Shown here in pieces: positions 36,876-46,649 of a stretch of DNA of 64,000 nucleotides. The stretch spans positions 62,001-126,000 of the forward strand of contig NZ_LKPJ01000016.1 in assembly GCF_001443045.1 (NCBI RefSeq), read 5' to 3'. The notes below the pieces were generated by a model. That model was not told where the DNA came from. It did not search any database and saw nothing but the letters and a program-made list of their open reading frames with translations. This DNA is from Burkholderia ambifaria (GTDB lineage Bacteria > Pseudomonadota > Gammaproteobacteria > Burkholderiales > Burkholderiaceae). The first letter of the stretch is position 1. Every line of letters starts with the position of its first letter. The translations under genes were made by a program, and so were the position numbers.

Positions 36876-38288
36876 TCAGGCTTTCAGTGCGCCGAAGATT
36901 TCATTGAGCATCGACTTCGCGTCGCCGAACAACATGCGGTTGTTGTCCTTGTAGAACAGCGGATTGTCGACGCCCGCATAGCCGGACGCCATGCTGCGCT
37001 TCATCACGATCGACGTCTTCGCCTTCCACACTTCCAGCACCGGCATGCCGGCGATCGGGCTCGCCGGGTCGTCCTGCGCGGCCGGGTTCACGATGTCGTT
37101 CGCGCCGATCACCATCGACACGTCGGCCTCGGGGAAGTCGCCGTTGATCTCGTCCATTTCGAGCACGATGTCATACGGCACCTTCGCCTCGGCCAGCAGC
37201 ACGTTCATGTGGCCCGGCATGCGGCCCGCGACCGGGTGAATCGCGAAACGCACGTCGACGCCCTTCTCGCGCAGCAGCTTCGTCAGTTCGAACACCGTGT
37301 GCTGGGCTTGCGCCACGGCCATCCCGTAGCCCGGCACGATGATCACGCGCTTCGCCTCGCGCAGCAGCTCGGCCGTTTCCGCCGCGCTCACCGCGACCGC
37401 TTCGCCGGCCGGCTGCGCAGCGCCGCCGGCTGCCGCCGGTGCGCCCGCGCCGCTGCCGAAGCCGCCCGCGATCACGCTGATGAAGTTGCGGTTCATCGCG
37501 CGGCACATGATGTACGACAGGATCGCACCGGACGAGCCGACCAGCGCGCCGATTACGATCAGCAGGTCGTTGCCGAGCATGAAGCCGGTGGCCGCCGCCG
37601 CCCACCCCGAGTAGCTGTTGAGCATCGACACCACGACGGGCATGTCCGCGCCGCCGATCGCCATCACCATGTGCACGCCGAACAGCAGCGAGATCACGGT
37701 CATCACGGCGAGCGGCAGCATGCCGTCCTGGATGCTTTCCGCATGCAGGAACGCGCGGCCGTAGTAGATCACGATCAGCAGCGCGGCCAGGTTCAGCCAG
37801 TGCCGCGCCGGGAGCAGCAGTGGCTTGCCGCCGATCTTGCCCGACAGCTTGCCGAACGCGATCACCGAACCCGCGAAGGTGATCGCGCCGATCAGGATGC
37901 CGACGTAGATCTCCACTTCATGGATGGCCTTCTCGGCGCCGGTGAGCTGCAGCGACGTGTCGATATAGCTCGCGAAGCCCACCAGGCAGGCCGCGAAACC
38001 GACCAGGCTGTGCATCAGCGCGACCAGTTCCGGCATCTGCGTCATCTGCACTTTCTTCGCGGCGTACAGGCCGACCGCACCGCCGACGACCAGCGCGGCG
38101 ATCACGTACGGAATGCCCGCGGCCGACACGCGCGGACCGGCCACGGTGGCCAGCACGGCGATCAGCATGCCGATCATGCCGAGCAGGTTGCCGCGGCGCG
38201 CGGTCTCGGGATTGGCCAGCCCGCCGAGGCTGAGAATGAACAGGATCGCGGCGCCGATATAGGAGACGGTAGTCAGGTTGGAAGTCAT
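36876..38288 (-). CDS. pntB: NAD(P) transhydrogenase, beta subunit
   Basis: A 470-residue inner-membrane subunit of proton-translocating transhydrogenase. About nine membrane helices fill residues 1-265. After a Gly/Ala-rich linker (about 280-305) comes the NADP(H)-binding domain III, with [20 protein letters not shown] and the loop [15 protein letters not shown]. The enzyme passes hydride from NADH to NADP+ using the proton gradient. It follows pntA by 13 bases in the same operon. Confidence 0.96.
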   Translation of the reverse strand: MTSNLTTVSYIGAAILFILSLGGLANPETARRGNLLGMIGMLIAVLATVAGPRVSAAGIPYVIAALVVGGAVGLYAAKKVQMTQMPELVALMHSLVGFAACLVGFASYIDTSLQLTGAEKAIHEVEIYVGILIGAITFAGSVIAFGKLSGKIGGKPLLLPARHWLNLAALLIVIYYGRAFLHAESIQDGMLPLAVMTVISLLFGVHMVMAIGGADMPVVVSMLNSYSGWAAAATGFMLGNDLLIVIGALVGSSGAILSYIMCRAMNRNFISVIAGGFGSGAGAPAAAGGAAQPAGEAVAVSAAETAELLREAKRVIIVPGYGMAVAQAQHTVFELTKLLREKGVDVRFAIHPVAGRMPGHMNVLLAEAKVPYDIVLEMDEINGDFPEADVSMVIGANDIVNPAAQDDPASPIAGMPVLEVWKAKTSIVMKRSMASGYAGVDNPLFYKDNNRMLFGDAKSMLNEIFGALKA

Positions 38289-38301
38289 TATTGTTGTCCC
38301 C

Positions 38302-39903
38302 TTATTTACGGAACATCGCCAGCATGCGCCGCGTGACCGCGAAGCCGCCGAACATGTTGACGGCCGTGAGCGTGAGCGCGCCCACCGCGAGACCGAGGAT
38401 CAGCCCGGACGGACGATCGCCGGCGTTGGCCAGCTCGCCCAGCGGCGGCGCGACCTGCACGAGCGCGCCGATCGCGATGATCGACGAGATCGCGTTGGTC
38501 ACGCTCATCAGCGGCGTGTGCAGCGACGGCGTGACGTTCCAGATCACCATGTAGCCGACGAAGCACGCGAGCACGAACACCGTGAAGTGCGACAGGAAGC
38601 TGGCCGGCGCGAACTGGCCGACCAGCAGGAACGCCAGCGCGCCGATCGCGAACACGATCGCGAGCGCCTTGGCCGACATCGGCTCGCCGCTGTGACCGTG
38701 GCCCTTGGACTTCGCCGGCGCGGCCGCGGCGGGGGCGGCCGCCGGCGGCTTGGGTGCGACGGCCGCCTGCTTGATCGGCGGCGGTGGCCACGTGACGTTG
38801 CCTTCCTTGATGACCGTGAGGCCGCGGATCGCGTCGTCGTCGAAGTCGACGTTGATCGTGCCGTCCTTGGTCTTGCACAGCTCCTCGACCACGCGCAGCA
38901 GGTTGGTCCCGTACAGCGTGGACGACTGCCGCGACAGGCGCGACGCGAGATCGGTATAGCCGACGATGGTCACGCCGTGGCGCACGACCGCCTCGCCGGG
39001 CACCGTGAGTTCGCAGTTGCCGCCTTGTTCGGCGGCCATGTCGACGATCACGCTGCCGGGCTTCATCGACCGCACCATCTCGGCGGTGATCAGCTTCGGC
39101 GCCGGCTTGCCGGGGATCAGCGCGGTGGTGATGATGATGTCGGCATCCTTGGCCTGCTGCGCATACATCGCGCGCTGCGCCTGCTGGAAGCCTTCGCTCA
39201 TCACCTTCGCGTAACCGCCGCCGCCCGAGCCTTCTTCTTCGTAGTCGACCTTGACGAACTCGCCGCCCAGCGACTTGACCTGATCGGCCACCTCGGCGCG
39301 CGTGTCGTTCGCGCGCACGATCGCGCCGAGGCTCGCGGCCGTGCCGATCGCGGCGAGGCCCGCGACGCCGGCACCGGCGATGAAGACCTTGGCCGGCGGA
39401 ATCTTGCCGGCCGCCGTGACCTGGCCGTTCAGGAAGCGGCCGAACGCGTGGGCGGCCTCGATCACCGCGCGGTAGCCGCTGATGCCGGCCATCGACGTGA
39501 GCGCGTCCATCTTCTGCGCGCGCGACAGCGTGCGCGGCAGCGAATCGATCGCCAGCACCGTGGCGCGCTTGGCGGCCAGCTGCTGCATCAGTTCGGGGTT
39601 CTGTGCCGGCCACACGAAGCCGATCAGCGTGCCGCCTTCGCGCATCAGCGCGACTTCGTCGGCACTCGGCGGGCGCACCTTGAACACGATGTCGCTGCCG
39701 GACCAGAGCTCGGCCGCCGTGGCGGCGATGCTCGCACCGGCTGCGCGGTACGTATCGTCGTCAAAATTCGCGCCGGCACCGGCGCCGCTTTGGACGGCCA
39801 CCGAAAACCCCAGCTTGATCAGTTTCTCGACCACTTCCGGTACGGTCGCAACGCGCCGTTCGCCGGTGGCTGTCTCCAGAGGAATCCCAATCTGTAATGT
39901 CAT
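38302..39903 (-). CDS. pntA: NAD(P) transhydrogenase, alpha subunit
   Basis: A 533-residue alpha subunit. Domain I (1-370) has the alanine-dehydrogenase-like NAD site ([20 protein letters not shown]) and the mobile loop region near [21 protein letters not shown] Pro/Ala-rich linker (about 385-415, with His-rich [11 protein letters not shown]) precedes about four membrane helices (418-533). Alpha and membrane parts are in one chain, as in E. coli, not split as in some alphaproteobacteria. It is the first gene of a two-gene minus-strand operon. Confidence 0.96.
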   Translation of the reverse strand: MTLQIGIPLETATGERRVATVPEVVEKLIKLGFSVAVQSGAGAGANFDDDTYRAAGASIAATAAELWSGSDIVFKVRPPSADEVALMREGGTLIGFVWPAQNPELMQQLAAKRATVLAIDSLPRTLSRAQKMDALTSMAGISGYRAVIEAAHAFGRFLNGQVTAAGKIPPAKVFIAGAGVAGLAAIGTAASLGAIVRANDTRAEVADQVKSLGGEFVKVDYEEEGSGGGGYAKVMSEGFQQAQRAMYAQQAKDADIIITTALIPGKPAPKLITAEMVRSMKPGSVIVDMAAEQGGNCELTVPGEAVVRHGVTIVGYTDLASRLSRQSSTLYGTNLLRVVEELCKTKDGTINVDFDDDAIRGLTVIKEGNVTWPPPPIKQAAVAPKPPAAAPAAAAPAKSKGHGHSGEPMSAKALAIVFAIGALAFLLVGQFAPASFLSHFTVFVLACFVGYMVIWNVTPSLHTPLMSVTNAISSIIAIGALVQVAPPLGELANAGDRPSGLILGLAVGALTLTAVNMFGGFAVTRRMLAMFRK

Positions 39904-40478
39904 AGTATGAAAGATGGGTGATGGCCGTCGCGATGCGCTCGGGCCGGTGCGTCAAGGTACCAGAATCGTGTGTGTGTTTAGTGGATCACGCGAGAGTTTG
40001 CGTCAAGAAATGAAACGATCGTTCGCTGGGTGCGAACAGAGTATGCCTTATAACGACGGCACTATCGAGGATGCGAGCGCATCGAGTGCGTCGGGCGCCT
40101 CTGCAGTTGTACTGTTGCGTTTTATCCACGCGCGGGCCGTATCGCATCGGCCGAACGGGTGTCGACGAGGGGCGCAGACTGCCGCTGTCGTGGTGCGATG
40201 TCGTTGCGTGACCCGGCAGGCGCGCGGCGGCACCGCACGAGTTTCCCATAGCCGGCTTCCTTTGAGGGTTCCCATGGCCGGCTTCCGTCGGCGGTCCTGG
40301 CGTTGAATCGGATCACGCACACCGGGCACGATCCGGCTGATCTCGACACGCAGGCGCGTCATTCGTCAGCGGCCTGAAGCCATCCCGACCGACCGGTAGG
40401 CCAATGCCCGGCTGCTGACGACGGACCGCTGACCACCGACCGCAGGCGGCCTGCCAGCCTGTCGCGTCGATTACCCGA
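39904..40478. other. Intergenic region upstream of pntA, with repeats
   Basis: No credible gene in 575 bases. The part next to 39904 should carry the pntAB promoter. The middle holds a copy of the 26-bp repeat (40243-40294). The right part lies downstream of the minus-strand cupin gene; I see no clear terminator. Confidence 0.45.
40243..40294. repeat. Copy 2 of a dispersed 26-bp tandem repeat (2 units)
   Basis: Units 40243-40268 and 40269-40294 share TTCCCAT(A/G)GCCGGCTTCC followed by an 8-base variable end. A partial third unit may follow. It is clearly related to the elements at 36705 and 62658. Confidence 0.65.
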
Positions 40479-41069
40479 TCAATTGAGCAGACACCAGATC
40501 GCGAGGAACGGCGCGTCGCCCGAACGCATCGCATGCAGTGCACCACGCGCGTTGTGGATGCCGCCGCCGATCCCGGGATCGAACCATGCGCCGTTTTGCT
40601 GCCGGAATTCACCGGCGGTCATGAGCACGTACGCTTCCTCCGGTGCGTGGCCATGATCCGGATATCGGACGTTGGGCATCATCAGCGAGAAGCCGAGCTG
40701 GATGTCGTCGCGGCTTTCCGCGCCGCCGGGCCCGCAGATCATCCCGTTCACGTGCCCGTCGATGTAGTTCGGACTGCCGTCCTTTCCCGACGTGCGACGC
40801 GACCAACCCACCTCGGGCTCGAGCGACTTGATCAGTTGCGCGACGGTGGCGAACGTCGGGTCGACGCGCGCGACCGACTCGAGCGCGCGGTCGAGCCAGT
40901 CGCATGCGGGGTAGCGCGCCGCGAGCCGTGTTCCGTTGTCCGACGGCGTCTGCAGCCGGGCGAATACTTGCGGCGCGAACGCGCGCGCGGCGGGTGGCAG
41001 CTTGTCCGACTGGAACAGCTCGCCGGCGATCCGGACGAAATCCGCGATGTTCTTCGGGCGTTCACTCAT
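40479..41069 (-). CDS. Cupin of the DMSP-lyase-like (DLL) type
   Basis: A 196-residue cupin. Helices fill the first 125 residues. The metal-site motif then appears as His139, His141, Glu144/145 and Tyr147 in DHGHAPEEAYVLMTAGEF, and a second motif in GGGIHNARGALHAMRSGDAP (His172, His179). The HxH...E..Y pattern with a following HAMR matches the DddL/DddQ DMSP-lyase superfamily as I recall it. Family members outside marine bacteria may have other substrates. ATG 41069 is preferred over an upstream GTG (41093). It is downstream of the DddP-like gene on the same strand, so the two probably share a transcript. Confidence 0.72.
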   Translation of the reverse strand: MSERPKNIADFVRIAGELFQSDKLPPAARAFAPQVFARLQTPSDNGTRLAARYPACDWLDRALESVARVDPTFATVAQLIKSLEPEVGWSRRTSGKDGSPNYIDGHVNGMICGPGGAESRDDIQLGFSLMMPNVRYPDHGHAPEEAYVLMTAGEFRQQNGAWFDPGIGGGIHNARGALHAMRSGDAPFLAIWCLLN

Positions 41070-41223
41070 GCTGGTCTCTGCTCCTGCGGCCACTTGGCTT
41101 GATGAAACGAAAGTCTACGCAGAAACGCGCGGGTCCTGAAAGCGAAAAAGGGCGTCCGATTTGGCACCGGCCGCCATGCATGCGCCGCTGTTGACGTCCG
41201 GCCCGCGGCCCGCATCGCCTTCT

Positions 41224-42453
41224 TTACAGCCAGTCGGTTTCGAATGCGCAGTCGGTCAGCGACACGCAGCCGTGCTCGGTCAGCACGACCTGCTGTTCGA
41301 GCTTGACGCCCTGGCTGCCGCCTTGCGCGCCGATATAGCTTTCGACGCAGACCGTCATGCCGATCTCGAACCGGCCGTCGTAACCCGCGCTGTCCCAGTC
41401 GACCTGGTGCGCGATCGACGGATACTCGTCGACCATCCCGATGCCGTGCGCCAGGCAGCAGTAGCGGTTCTCCACGAACGGGTCGGGGATCTTCCACGCC
41501 TTTTCCGAGAACTCGCGGAACGTCATGCCGGGCCGCAGCAGATCCATGTTGAAATGCACCTGTGCATACGCGTATTCGTACAGCTTGCGTTGCTCGTCCG
41601 ACGGGCGGCCGTCGCCGACGAGCCAGGTACGGGAGATGTCGGAGCAATAACCGTTCGGCCCGACCATGTCGGTATCGAACGCGAGCAGGTCGCCCGCCTC
41701 GAGCACCCGCGACGAACACTCGTGCATCCACGGATTCGTCCGGTCGCCGGACGCGAGCAGGCGCGTTTCGATCCATTCGCCGCCATGGCGGATGTTCTCG
41801 TAATGCAGGTTCGCCCAGATGTCGTTCTCGGTCAGGCCCGGGCGCAGTTCGCGCCGCATCCGCTCGATCCCTTTCTCGGCGGTGCGCAGCGATTCGCCGA
41901 TCAACACGAGCTCGCCCGACGACTTGATGAGCCGGGCGGTTTCCATCAGCGCCTGGCCGTCCGTCAGCGTGAGTCCGTGCTGCTCCAGATACGCGGTGCC
42001 GAACGGGTCGAGGCGATCGACGGCCAGGAAGCGCTCGCCCGGCGCGTGCTTGCGGAACACGTCGACGATTTCGGCGCCCCACGTCTCGGCGCGCTGCTCC
42101 GCATCGGGGCCGGCGTTGAAGTAGGTCCAGCTGACCGCACCGCGCAGTTCCACATCGAGATTCAGGCCGTCCCACACGTGCTCGCTGCTGTGGAATTCCC
42201 ACGCGACGATGCGCCCGGTGGCGAACACCATCACGTAGCGTGCGGGGTTGCGCCCGGCCCACACCTGCATGTTCGACGTATCGGTCGCGTAGCGAATGTT
42301 GACCGGGTCGTACAGCAGGATCGCCGGGATCTTGTGCGCGAGCAGTTGCTCCTGAACCCGGGCCAACCGGTATGCGCGTACGTCGCGCAAGACGGCATCC
42401 TTGTCATGCGAATTAATAGCACTGCTTACATCTAGGAGCTGATCGCCCGCCAT
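41224..42453 (-). CDS. M24-fold metalloenzyme, DddP-like
   Basis: A 409-residue pita-bread-fold protein. The metal ligands can be read as Asp260, Asp262 (AFDTDMVG), Asp272 (CSDISRTW), His336 (CLAHGIGM), Glu371 (CVESYIG) and Glu386 (KLEQQVV). Blocks such as DPVNIRYATDTSNMQVW and GGEWIETRLLASGDRTNPW match the DMSP lyase DddP far better than aminopeptidase P or creatinase, from memory of that family. The ligands I recall for DddP (295, 297, 307, 371, 406, 421) are all exactly 35 higher. An AGGAGG site precedes ATG 42453. DMSP cleavage to dimethyl sulfide and acrylate is possible, but a related lyase or hydrolase for another betaine is equally open. Confidence 0.8.
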   Translation of the reverse strand: MAGDQLLDVSSAINSHDKDAVLRDVRAYRLARVQEQLLAHKIPAILLYDPVNIRYATDTSNMQVWAGRNPARYVMVFATGRIVAWEFHSSEHVWDGLNLDVELRGAVSWTYFNAGPDAEQRAETWGAEIVDVFRKHAPGERFLAVDRLDPFGTAYLEQHGLTLTDGQALMETARLIKSSGELVLIGESLRTAEKGIERMRRELRPGLTENDIWANLHYENIRHGGEWIETRLLASGDRTNPWMHECSSRVLEAGDLLAFDTDMVGPNGYCSDISRTWLVGDGRPSDEQRKLYEYAYAQVHFNMDLLRPGMTFREFSEKAWKIPDPFVENRYCCLAHGIGMVDEYPSIAHQVDWDSAGYDGRFEIGMTVCVESYIGAQGGSQGVKLEQQVVLTEHGCVSLTDCAFETDWL

Positions 42454-42573
42454 ACTGTGCCTCCTGGGGTTGTTCTGATGGTGCGTTTGCAGGGAATGCG
42501 GCGTGAGCGCGTCGGCGTGATCCGGGCTCTTGTGGAAGGGCCCGTGTCCGTGCCGCGCGCGGTTGCCGACGGA

Positions 42574-43704
42574 CTAGAGTTCCAGCACGAGGTCCGACGT
42601 CGGGCGGCTGCAGCAGAGCAGCCGGAAGCCTTTCTGGACTTCCCGGTCGCGAATCCCGCCGTTGTGCTGCATGTCCACCGTGCCTTCGAGCACCTTGGTC
42701 TTGCACGTGCCACAGATGCCCTGGCTGCAGGACGACGGAATCGCAAGGCCCGCCTTTCTCGCCGCCGACAGCACGGTGTCGGTGGCGTGCATCGTAAACG
42801 TCTTCGACGAACGCGACAGCTTGACCGTGAAGGTTTCCGACGACGCTTCGGATGCCGGTGCGACAGGTGCCGACGCGACGCCGGCGCTGATGTCGAAGCT
42901 CTCCTGGTGATAGCGCGCGGGATCGTGACCGCCGCCGCGCAGCAGGTCGCGTACCGCATTCATGTAGCCGGCCGGGCCGCAGGTAAATGCTTCGCGCTCG
43001 GCGTAGTCGGGCACCTGTTCGGCAAGCAGCGGCAGGCTGAGCCGGCCGATCGGTCCCGGCCAGTGCGCTTCGTCGCCGGCGCCTTCACAGACGAAGAGCG
43101 TGCGCAGGCGCGGCGAAAGCGCCTCGAGCCGCCGCAGCTCGTTGCGGAACACGATATCGGCAGGCGTTCTCGCGCTGTGGACGAACACGATGTCCAGGTC
43201 GAGCCCGAGGTCGATGCTCGCGCGCGTCATCGACATCAGCGGCGTCACGCCCGAGCCGGCCGACAGGTACAGCAGCTTGGCGGCGGGTGCCGCGGTCGGC
43301 GTGAAGCTGCCCGACGGACCGTAGGCCAGCAATCGGTTGCCCGGCTTCATGTTGTCGTGCAGCCAGTTCGACACGACGCCGCCGGGAACCCGCTTCACCG
43401 TGATGGACAGCAGATAGGGGCGGGTCGGCGGAGACGAGATCGTGTAGCAGCGCTCGACCGACTGGCCGTGGACGTCCGCCGACACGGTCATGAACTGGCC
43501 GGGTTCGAAGCGAACGGGCGAGCCGTCGCCCACGCGGAACTCGAAGCTTTTGACGTCGTGCGTCTCGTCGACGACGCGGCAGCACGTCAGCACCTGCTGT
43601 TCGCCGCTCGCCCAGGTTCTTCCAGTGCTGTCCCACGTGCCGGGATGGGAGAGTCGGTCGTGTGCTTCGAGGGCGGGATCGAACATTCTGTCTACGGAGT
43701 TCAT
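42574..43704 (-). CDS. Flavin/2Fe-2S oxidoreductase, GbcB-like reductase
   Basis: A 376-residue electron-transfer protein. The FAD-binding barrel holds RCYTISSPP (85-93). The NAD(P) domain has LSAGSGVTPLMSM and TCGPAGYM. The C-terminal plant-type ferredoxin has Cys326, Cys331, Cys334 and Cys364 (SSCSQGICGTC ... LLCC). This order is that of GbcB, the reductase partner of the glycine-betaine Rieske monooxygenase GbcA. Its partner here is the Rieske protein at 53529-54785, on the other strand. The two genes share a 45-bp upstream element (43864-43908 and 53406-53450). It is the first gene of the minus-strand set with the DddP-like and cupin genes, with 120 bases before the next gene. Confidence 0.88.
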   Translation of the reverse strand: MNSVDRMFDPALEAHDRLSHPGTWDSTGRTWASGEQQVLTCCRVVDETHDVKSFEFRVGDGSPVRFEPGQFMTVSADVHGQSVERCYTISSPPTRPYLLSITVKRVPGGVVSNWLHDNMKPGNRLLAYGPSGSFTPTAAPAAKLLYLSAGSGVTPLMSMTRASIDLGLDLDIVFVHSARTPADIVFRNELRRLEALSPRLRTLFVCEGAGDEAHWPGPIGRLSLPLLAEQVPDYAEREAFTCGPAGYMNAVRDLLRGGGHDPARYHQESFDISAGVASAPVAPASEASSETFTVKLSRSSKTFTMHATDTVLSAARKAGLAIPSSCSQGICGTCKTKVLEGTVDMQHNGGIRDREVQKGFRLLCCSRPTSDLVLEL

Positions 43705-43863
43705 GGCATTGCTTCCTTGGGGCGCGCGGCACGCTCGACGTGCACGCTGTCATTCGCGAAGGCCGGGCTTCGATGACGGGCCTCTGTCGTGCCGCGTTCC
43801 GATGTCTCGCTCCATGCCCGGAGTACCTTCGCTGTGGCCCGAGTATTGGCATGCACTAAAACA

Positions 43864-43908
43864 GCGTCAATGCGCTTTATTTTCCGGCCGCCATTACATT
43901 AGGTTATG
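43864..43908 (-). promoter_or_regulatory. Shared 45-bp element upstream of the reductase gene
   Basis: Read on the minus strand, this matches plus-strand 53406-53450 upstream of the Rieske gene at 38 of 45 positions. The gene-proximal 22 bases are identical (including AAAATAAAGCGCATTGACGC). The distal part keeps CATAA-N7-TAATG, an imperfect dyad containing a T-N11-A LysR-type box. It lies about 160 bases before the reductase start. Likely a common activator site plus core promoter. Confidence 0.7.
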
Positions 43909-44323
43909 CGTGGCGCGCGTCCGCGCGGCCAGTGCCGCGGCGGCAACGATCGGGCGCTTGCCGACGCGGATTTCGTTCGCGATGACGCGATGCGAGCCCG
44001 TGGGGGCGGATGATGCTTCGCGCTTGCCGCAGGCAGCGCGCGCCGCAGTCGATATGTCGATGCGTTGCGGTTGGGGGCGGATCGCGATGGTCGGTCGCCC
44101 GACTTTCCCACCCGGCCATGTCATGCCGGCCGAATCGCGTGTCCCACGCAGCTTGTTCCTCTAACATCCGGGCTGGGAGCGCCTGGATCATCCTCCGGGC
44201 GGCCTCGGGAGGGGGAAGTCGCCTGCCGATCGCGGCCCGTCGAGCCGGTCTCGAGGCCGGTACCGATCCTCGCGGGGTAAGCAGTTTCCCGCATTAGACA
44301 CATTGAAGTCTTGACGAATACAA

Positions 44324-44333
44324 TTTGTATACA
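44324..44333 (+). promoter_or_regulatory. Candidate GntR autoregulatory operator
   Basis: TTTGTATACA contains the perfect palindrome TGTATACA (44326-44333), 26 bases before the GntR start. FCD-type GntR proteins commonly bind short palindromes of this type. A related TTTGTCTACT is found (minus strand, 61405-61414) between the second GntR gene and its divergent operon. Regulator assignment is inference. Confidence 0.5.
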
Positions 44334-44358
44334 GACGATGCATGCAACAGGAGAGCAC

Positions 44359-45084
44359 ATGAAGGCGAATCTCGTGGACACCGAACGTGACGATGCGCAG
44401 TCGCCGTCGCTGGATCGCAAGGCGGTTCTGGCGCAGACGCTTCGACACCGGATCCTCAGCATGGAGCTCCAGCCCGGGGCGACGCTGGACGAGGTGGCAC
44501 TCGGCGAGGAGTTCGGGCTGTCCCGTCCGCCGGTGCGCGAATTGATGCGGCAGATGGCGGCCGAGGGCTATATCGAGCTCGAAGCCAATCGCGCCGCGCG
44601 CGTCGCGTCGATGAACTACGACTCGTTGCGCAACTATTTCCTGGCCGCGCCGCTGATTTACGTGGCGACGACCAAGCTGGCCGCGATGCATGCGACCCAG
44701 GGGGAAATCGACGGGCTGAAGCGTATCCAGGAGCGGTTTCGCGCGGCGGTGGAAAGCGGCGGGGTGGACGAGCGGGTGCTGCAGAACGACGAGTTTCACC
44801 TCGCGATCGGCAAGATGGCCCACAACCCGTACCTGCTGCCGAGCCTGTGCCGCCTGCTGATCGATCATGCGCGGCTCGCGAAGACGTTTTATCAACCGCG
44901 CGACGAGAAGATGGAAGCCGAACTCGTCGAGGCGGTTCAGCAGCACGACGCGATCATCGACGCCATCGAGCGCCGCGACGCACAGGCTGCCGGAGAGATC
45001 GTGAGCGCGCACGTCTACCTGGCGCGCAGAAACATGGCGTCGTACGTGGCGCCCGAAGGTGTCGACGTATCGATTGATTTTTAG
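44359..45084 (+). CDS. GntR-family (FCD) transcription regulator
   Basis: A 241-residue regulator. The winged HTH is at about 20-85 (EEFGLSRPPVRELMRQMAAEG). The all-helical FCD effector domain (95-230) has the usual acid/His residues for metal and carboxylate binding (NDEFHLAI, HARLAKTF, QQHDAIIDAI, SAHVYLARR). ATG 44359 has an AGGAGAG site; an upstream TTG (44311) lies inside the operator and is rejected. It leads the operon of aldehyde dehydrogenase, DapA-family lyase, FAD oxidase and ABC importer, and is a close paralogue of the regulator at 61767. Confidence 0.92.
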   Translation: MKANLVDTERDDAQSPSLDRKAVLAQTLRHRILSMELQPGATLDEVALGEEFGLSRPPVRELMRQMAAEGYIELEANRAARVASMNYDSLRNYFLAAPLIYVATTKLAAMHATQGEIDGLKRIQERFRAAVESGGVDERVLQNDEFHLAIGKMAHNPYLLPSLCRLLIDHARLAKTFYQPRDEKMEAELVEAVQQHDAIIDAIERRDAQAAGEIVSAHVYLARRNMASYVAPEGVDVSIDF

Positions 45085-45145
45085 TATCACGAACCGAGCC
45101 GCTGATTCGGTTCCTCATGAAACCCTGTATCGATGAGAGACTGAT

Positions 45146-46645
45146 ATGACTGAGTTGCTGTCCCGGAGCGAGTATCAACGGATCGCTCGCGAGTTGAATC
45201 TGCCGCGCAGTGTCGTGATCGACGGCGAGGCCCGCGCGGCGCGGTCGGGTGCCACGTTCGCCACGATCAACCCGGCAACCGGGGGCCGTCTCGCCGACGT
45301 GCCGGCGTGCGCGAAGGAGGACGTCGATGTCGCGGTCGCCGCCGCCCGCGCCGCGTTCGACGACGGCCGCTGGTCGAAGCTGCATCCGGCCGCACGCAAG
45401 CAGGCGATTCTCCGGCTGGCGGACCTCGTCGAGCAGCATGCGCTCGAGCTTGCGGTGATGGAGAGCCTCGACAGCGGCAAGACGATCTTCGATTGTCAGA
45501 CGGTCGACATTCCGGAAACGATCAACGTGCTGCGCTGGCATGCGGAAGCGATCGACAAGATCTACGACCAGGTGTCGCCGGCTTCCGACGGTCATATTTC
45601 GATGATCGTGCGCGAACCCGTCGGTGTCGTCGGCCTCGTGCTGCCGTGGAATTTCCCGCTGCTGATGCTCGCGTGGAAAATCGGTCCGTCGCTCGCGGCC
45701 GGCTGCACACTGGTCGTGAAGCCCGCCGAGGAGACGTCGCTCACGACGATGCGGGTCGCCGAGCTTGCGCTCGCGGCCGGCATTCCGCCCGGCGTATTCA
45801 ACGTCGTGACCGGCACGGGCCCGGCGGTCGGCGAACCGATCGGCCGCCATCGCGACATCGACATGGTGTCCTTCACCGGGTCCACCGACACCGGCCGGCG
45901 CTTCCTGTCGTACTCGGCCGAGAGCAACCTCAAGGAGGTCGTGCTCGAGATGGGCGGGAAAAATCCGTGCGTCGTGATGGCCGATGCGACCGATCTCGAT
46001 GCCGTCGCGAGTCACATCGTGAACGGCGCGTTCTGGAACATGGGCGAAAACTGCTCGGCGATTTCGCGGCTGATCGTGCATCGCGACATCAAGGCGCCCT
46101 TGCTGGAGAAGATCACGAAGCTGGCCGACGAATGGCATGTGGGCGACCCGCTCGATCCGGCCAACCGGATCGGGCCGCTGGTGTCCGCGCAGCATTACGA
46201 GAAAGTGCAGTCGTATCTGGGTGGCGACACCACCGTGCTGTACGGCGGGCAGACGAGCGAAGGCCGTTATGTCCATCCGACCATCATCGACGTTGCGAAC
46301 AACGACGCGAAGCACGCACGCGAGGAAATCTTCGGACCGATCCTGTCCGTCATCACGGTGGACGGCATGCAGGAGGCGATCGACATCGCGAACGATACGG
46401 ACTACGGCCTTGCGGCGTCGGTATTCGCCGGAAACGGCAAACGCGCGATGCGTGCGGCACGTGCGGTTCGCGCAGGCACGGTGACGGTGAACGCATTCGG
46501 CGAAGGCGACATCACGACCCCGTTCGGCGGCTTCAAGCAGTCGGGCTTCGGCGGACGCGACAACTCGCTGCACGCCCATGACCAGTACACGCAGCTCAAG
46601 ACCCTCTGGGTCGACCTGAACATTAACGAAGCGGACGAGGCATAA
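45146..46645 (+). CDS. Aldehyde dehydrogenase (PuuC-like)
   Basis: A 499-residue NAD(P)+-dependent aldehyde dehydrogenase. Catalytic positions are Asn169 (LPWNFP), Lys192 (VKPAEE), Glu268 (LEMGGKNP) and Cys303 (MGENCSAISR). The closest family by length and pattern is gamma-glutamyl-aminobutyraldehyde dehydrogenase PuuC and its relatives. It should oxidise an amino- or semialdehyde made in the pathway. Its paralogue at 55890-57392 has the same catalytic numbering. Four bases separate it from the DapA-family gene. Confidence 0.92.
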   Translation: MTELLSRSEYQRIARELNLPRSVVIDGEARAARSGATFATINPATGGRLADVPACAKEDVDVAVAAARAAFDDGRWSKLHPAARKQAILRLADLVEQHALELAVMESLDSGKTIFDCQTVDIPETINVLRWHAEAIDKIYDQVSPASDGHISMIVREPVGVVGLVLPWNFPLLMLAWKIGPSLAAGCTLVVKPAEETSLTTMRVAELALAAGIPPGVFNVVTGTGPAVGEPIGRHRDIDMVSFTGSTDTGRRFLSYSAESNLKEVVLEMGGKNPCVVMADATDLDAVASHIVNGAFWNMGENCSAISRLIVHRDIKAPLLEKITKLADEWHVGDPLDPANRIGPLVSAQHYEKVQSYLGGDTTVLYGGQTSEGRYVHPTIIDVANNDAKHAREEIFGPILSVITVDGMQEAIDIANDTDYGLAASVFAGNGKRAMRAARAVRAGTVTVNAFGEGDITTPFGGFKQSGFGGRDNSLHAHDQYTQLKTLWVDLNINEADEA

Positions 46646-46649
46646 CGAC

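Larger units (their letters stand above)
43705..44358. other. Divergent control region of the betaine island
   Basis: 654 non-coding bases between the reductase (minus) and the GntR gene (plus). It holds the shared 45-bp element (43864-43908) on the reductase side and a GntR-type palindrome (44324-44333) on the other; both have entries. The GC-rich middle (about 43950-44280) has no gene I can support. Confidence 0.55.

Noticed and set aside
36819-38336. A 505-codon plus-strand frame opposite pntB
   Set aside because: Antisense shadow of a clear transhydrogenase gene.
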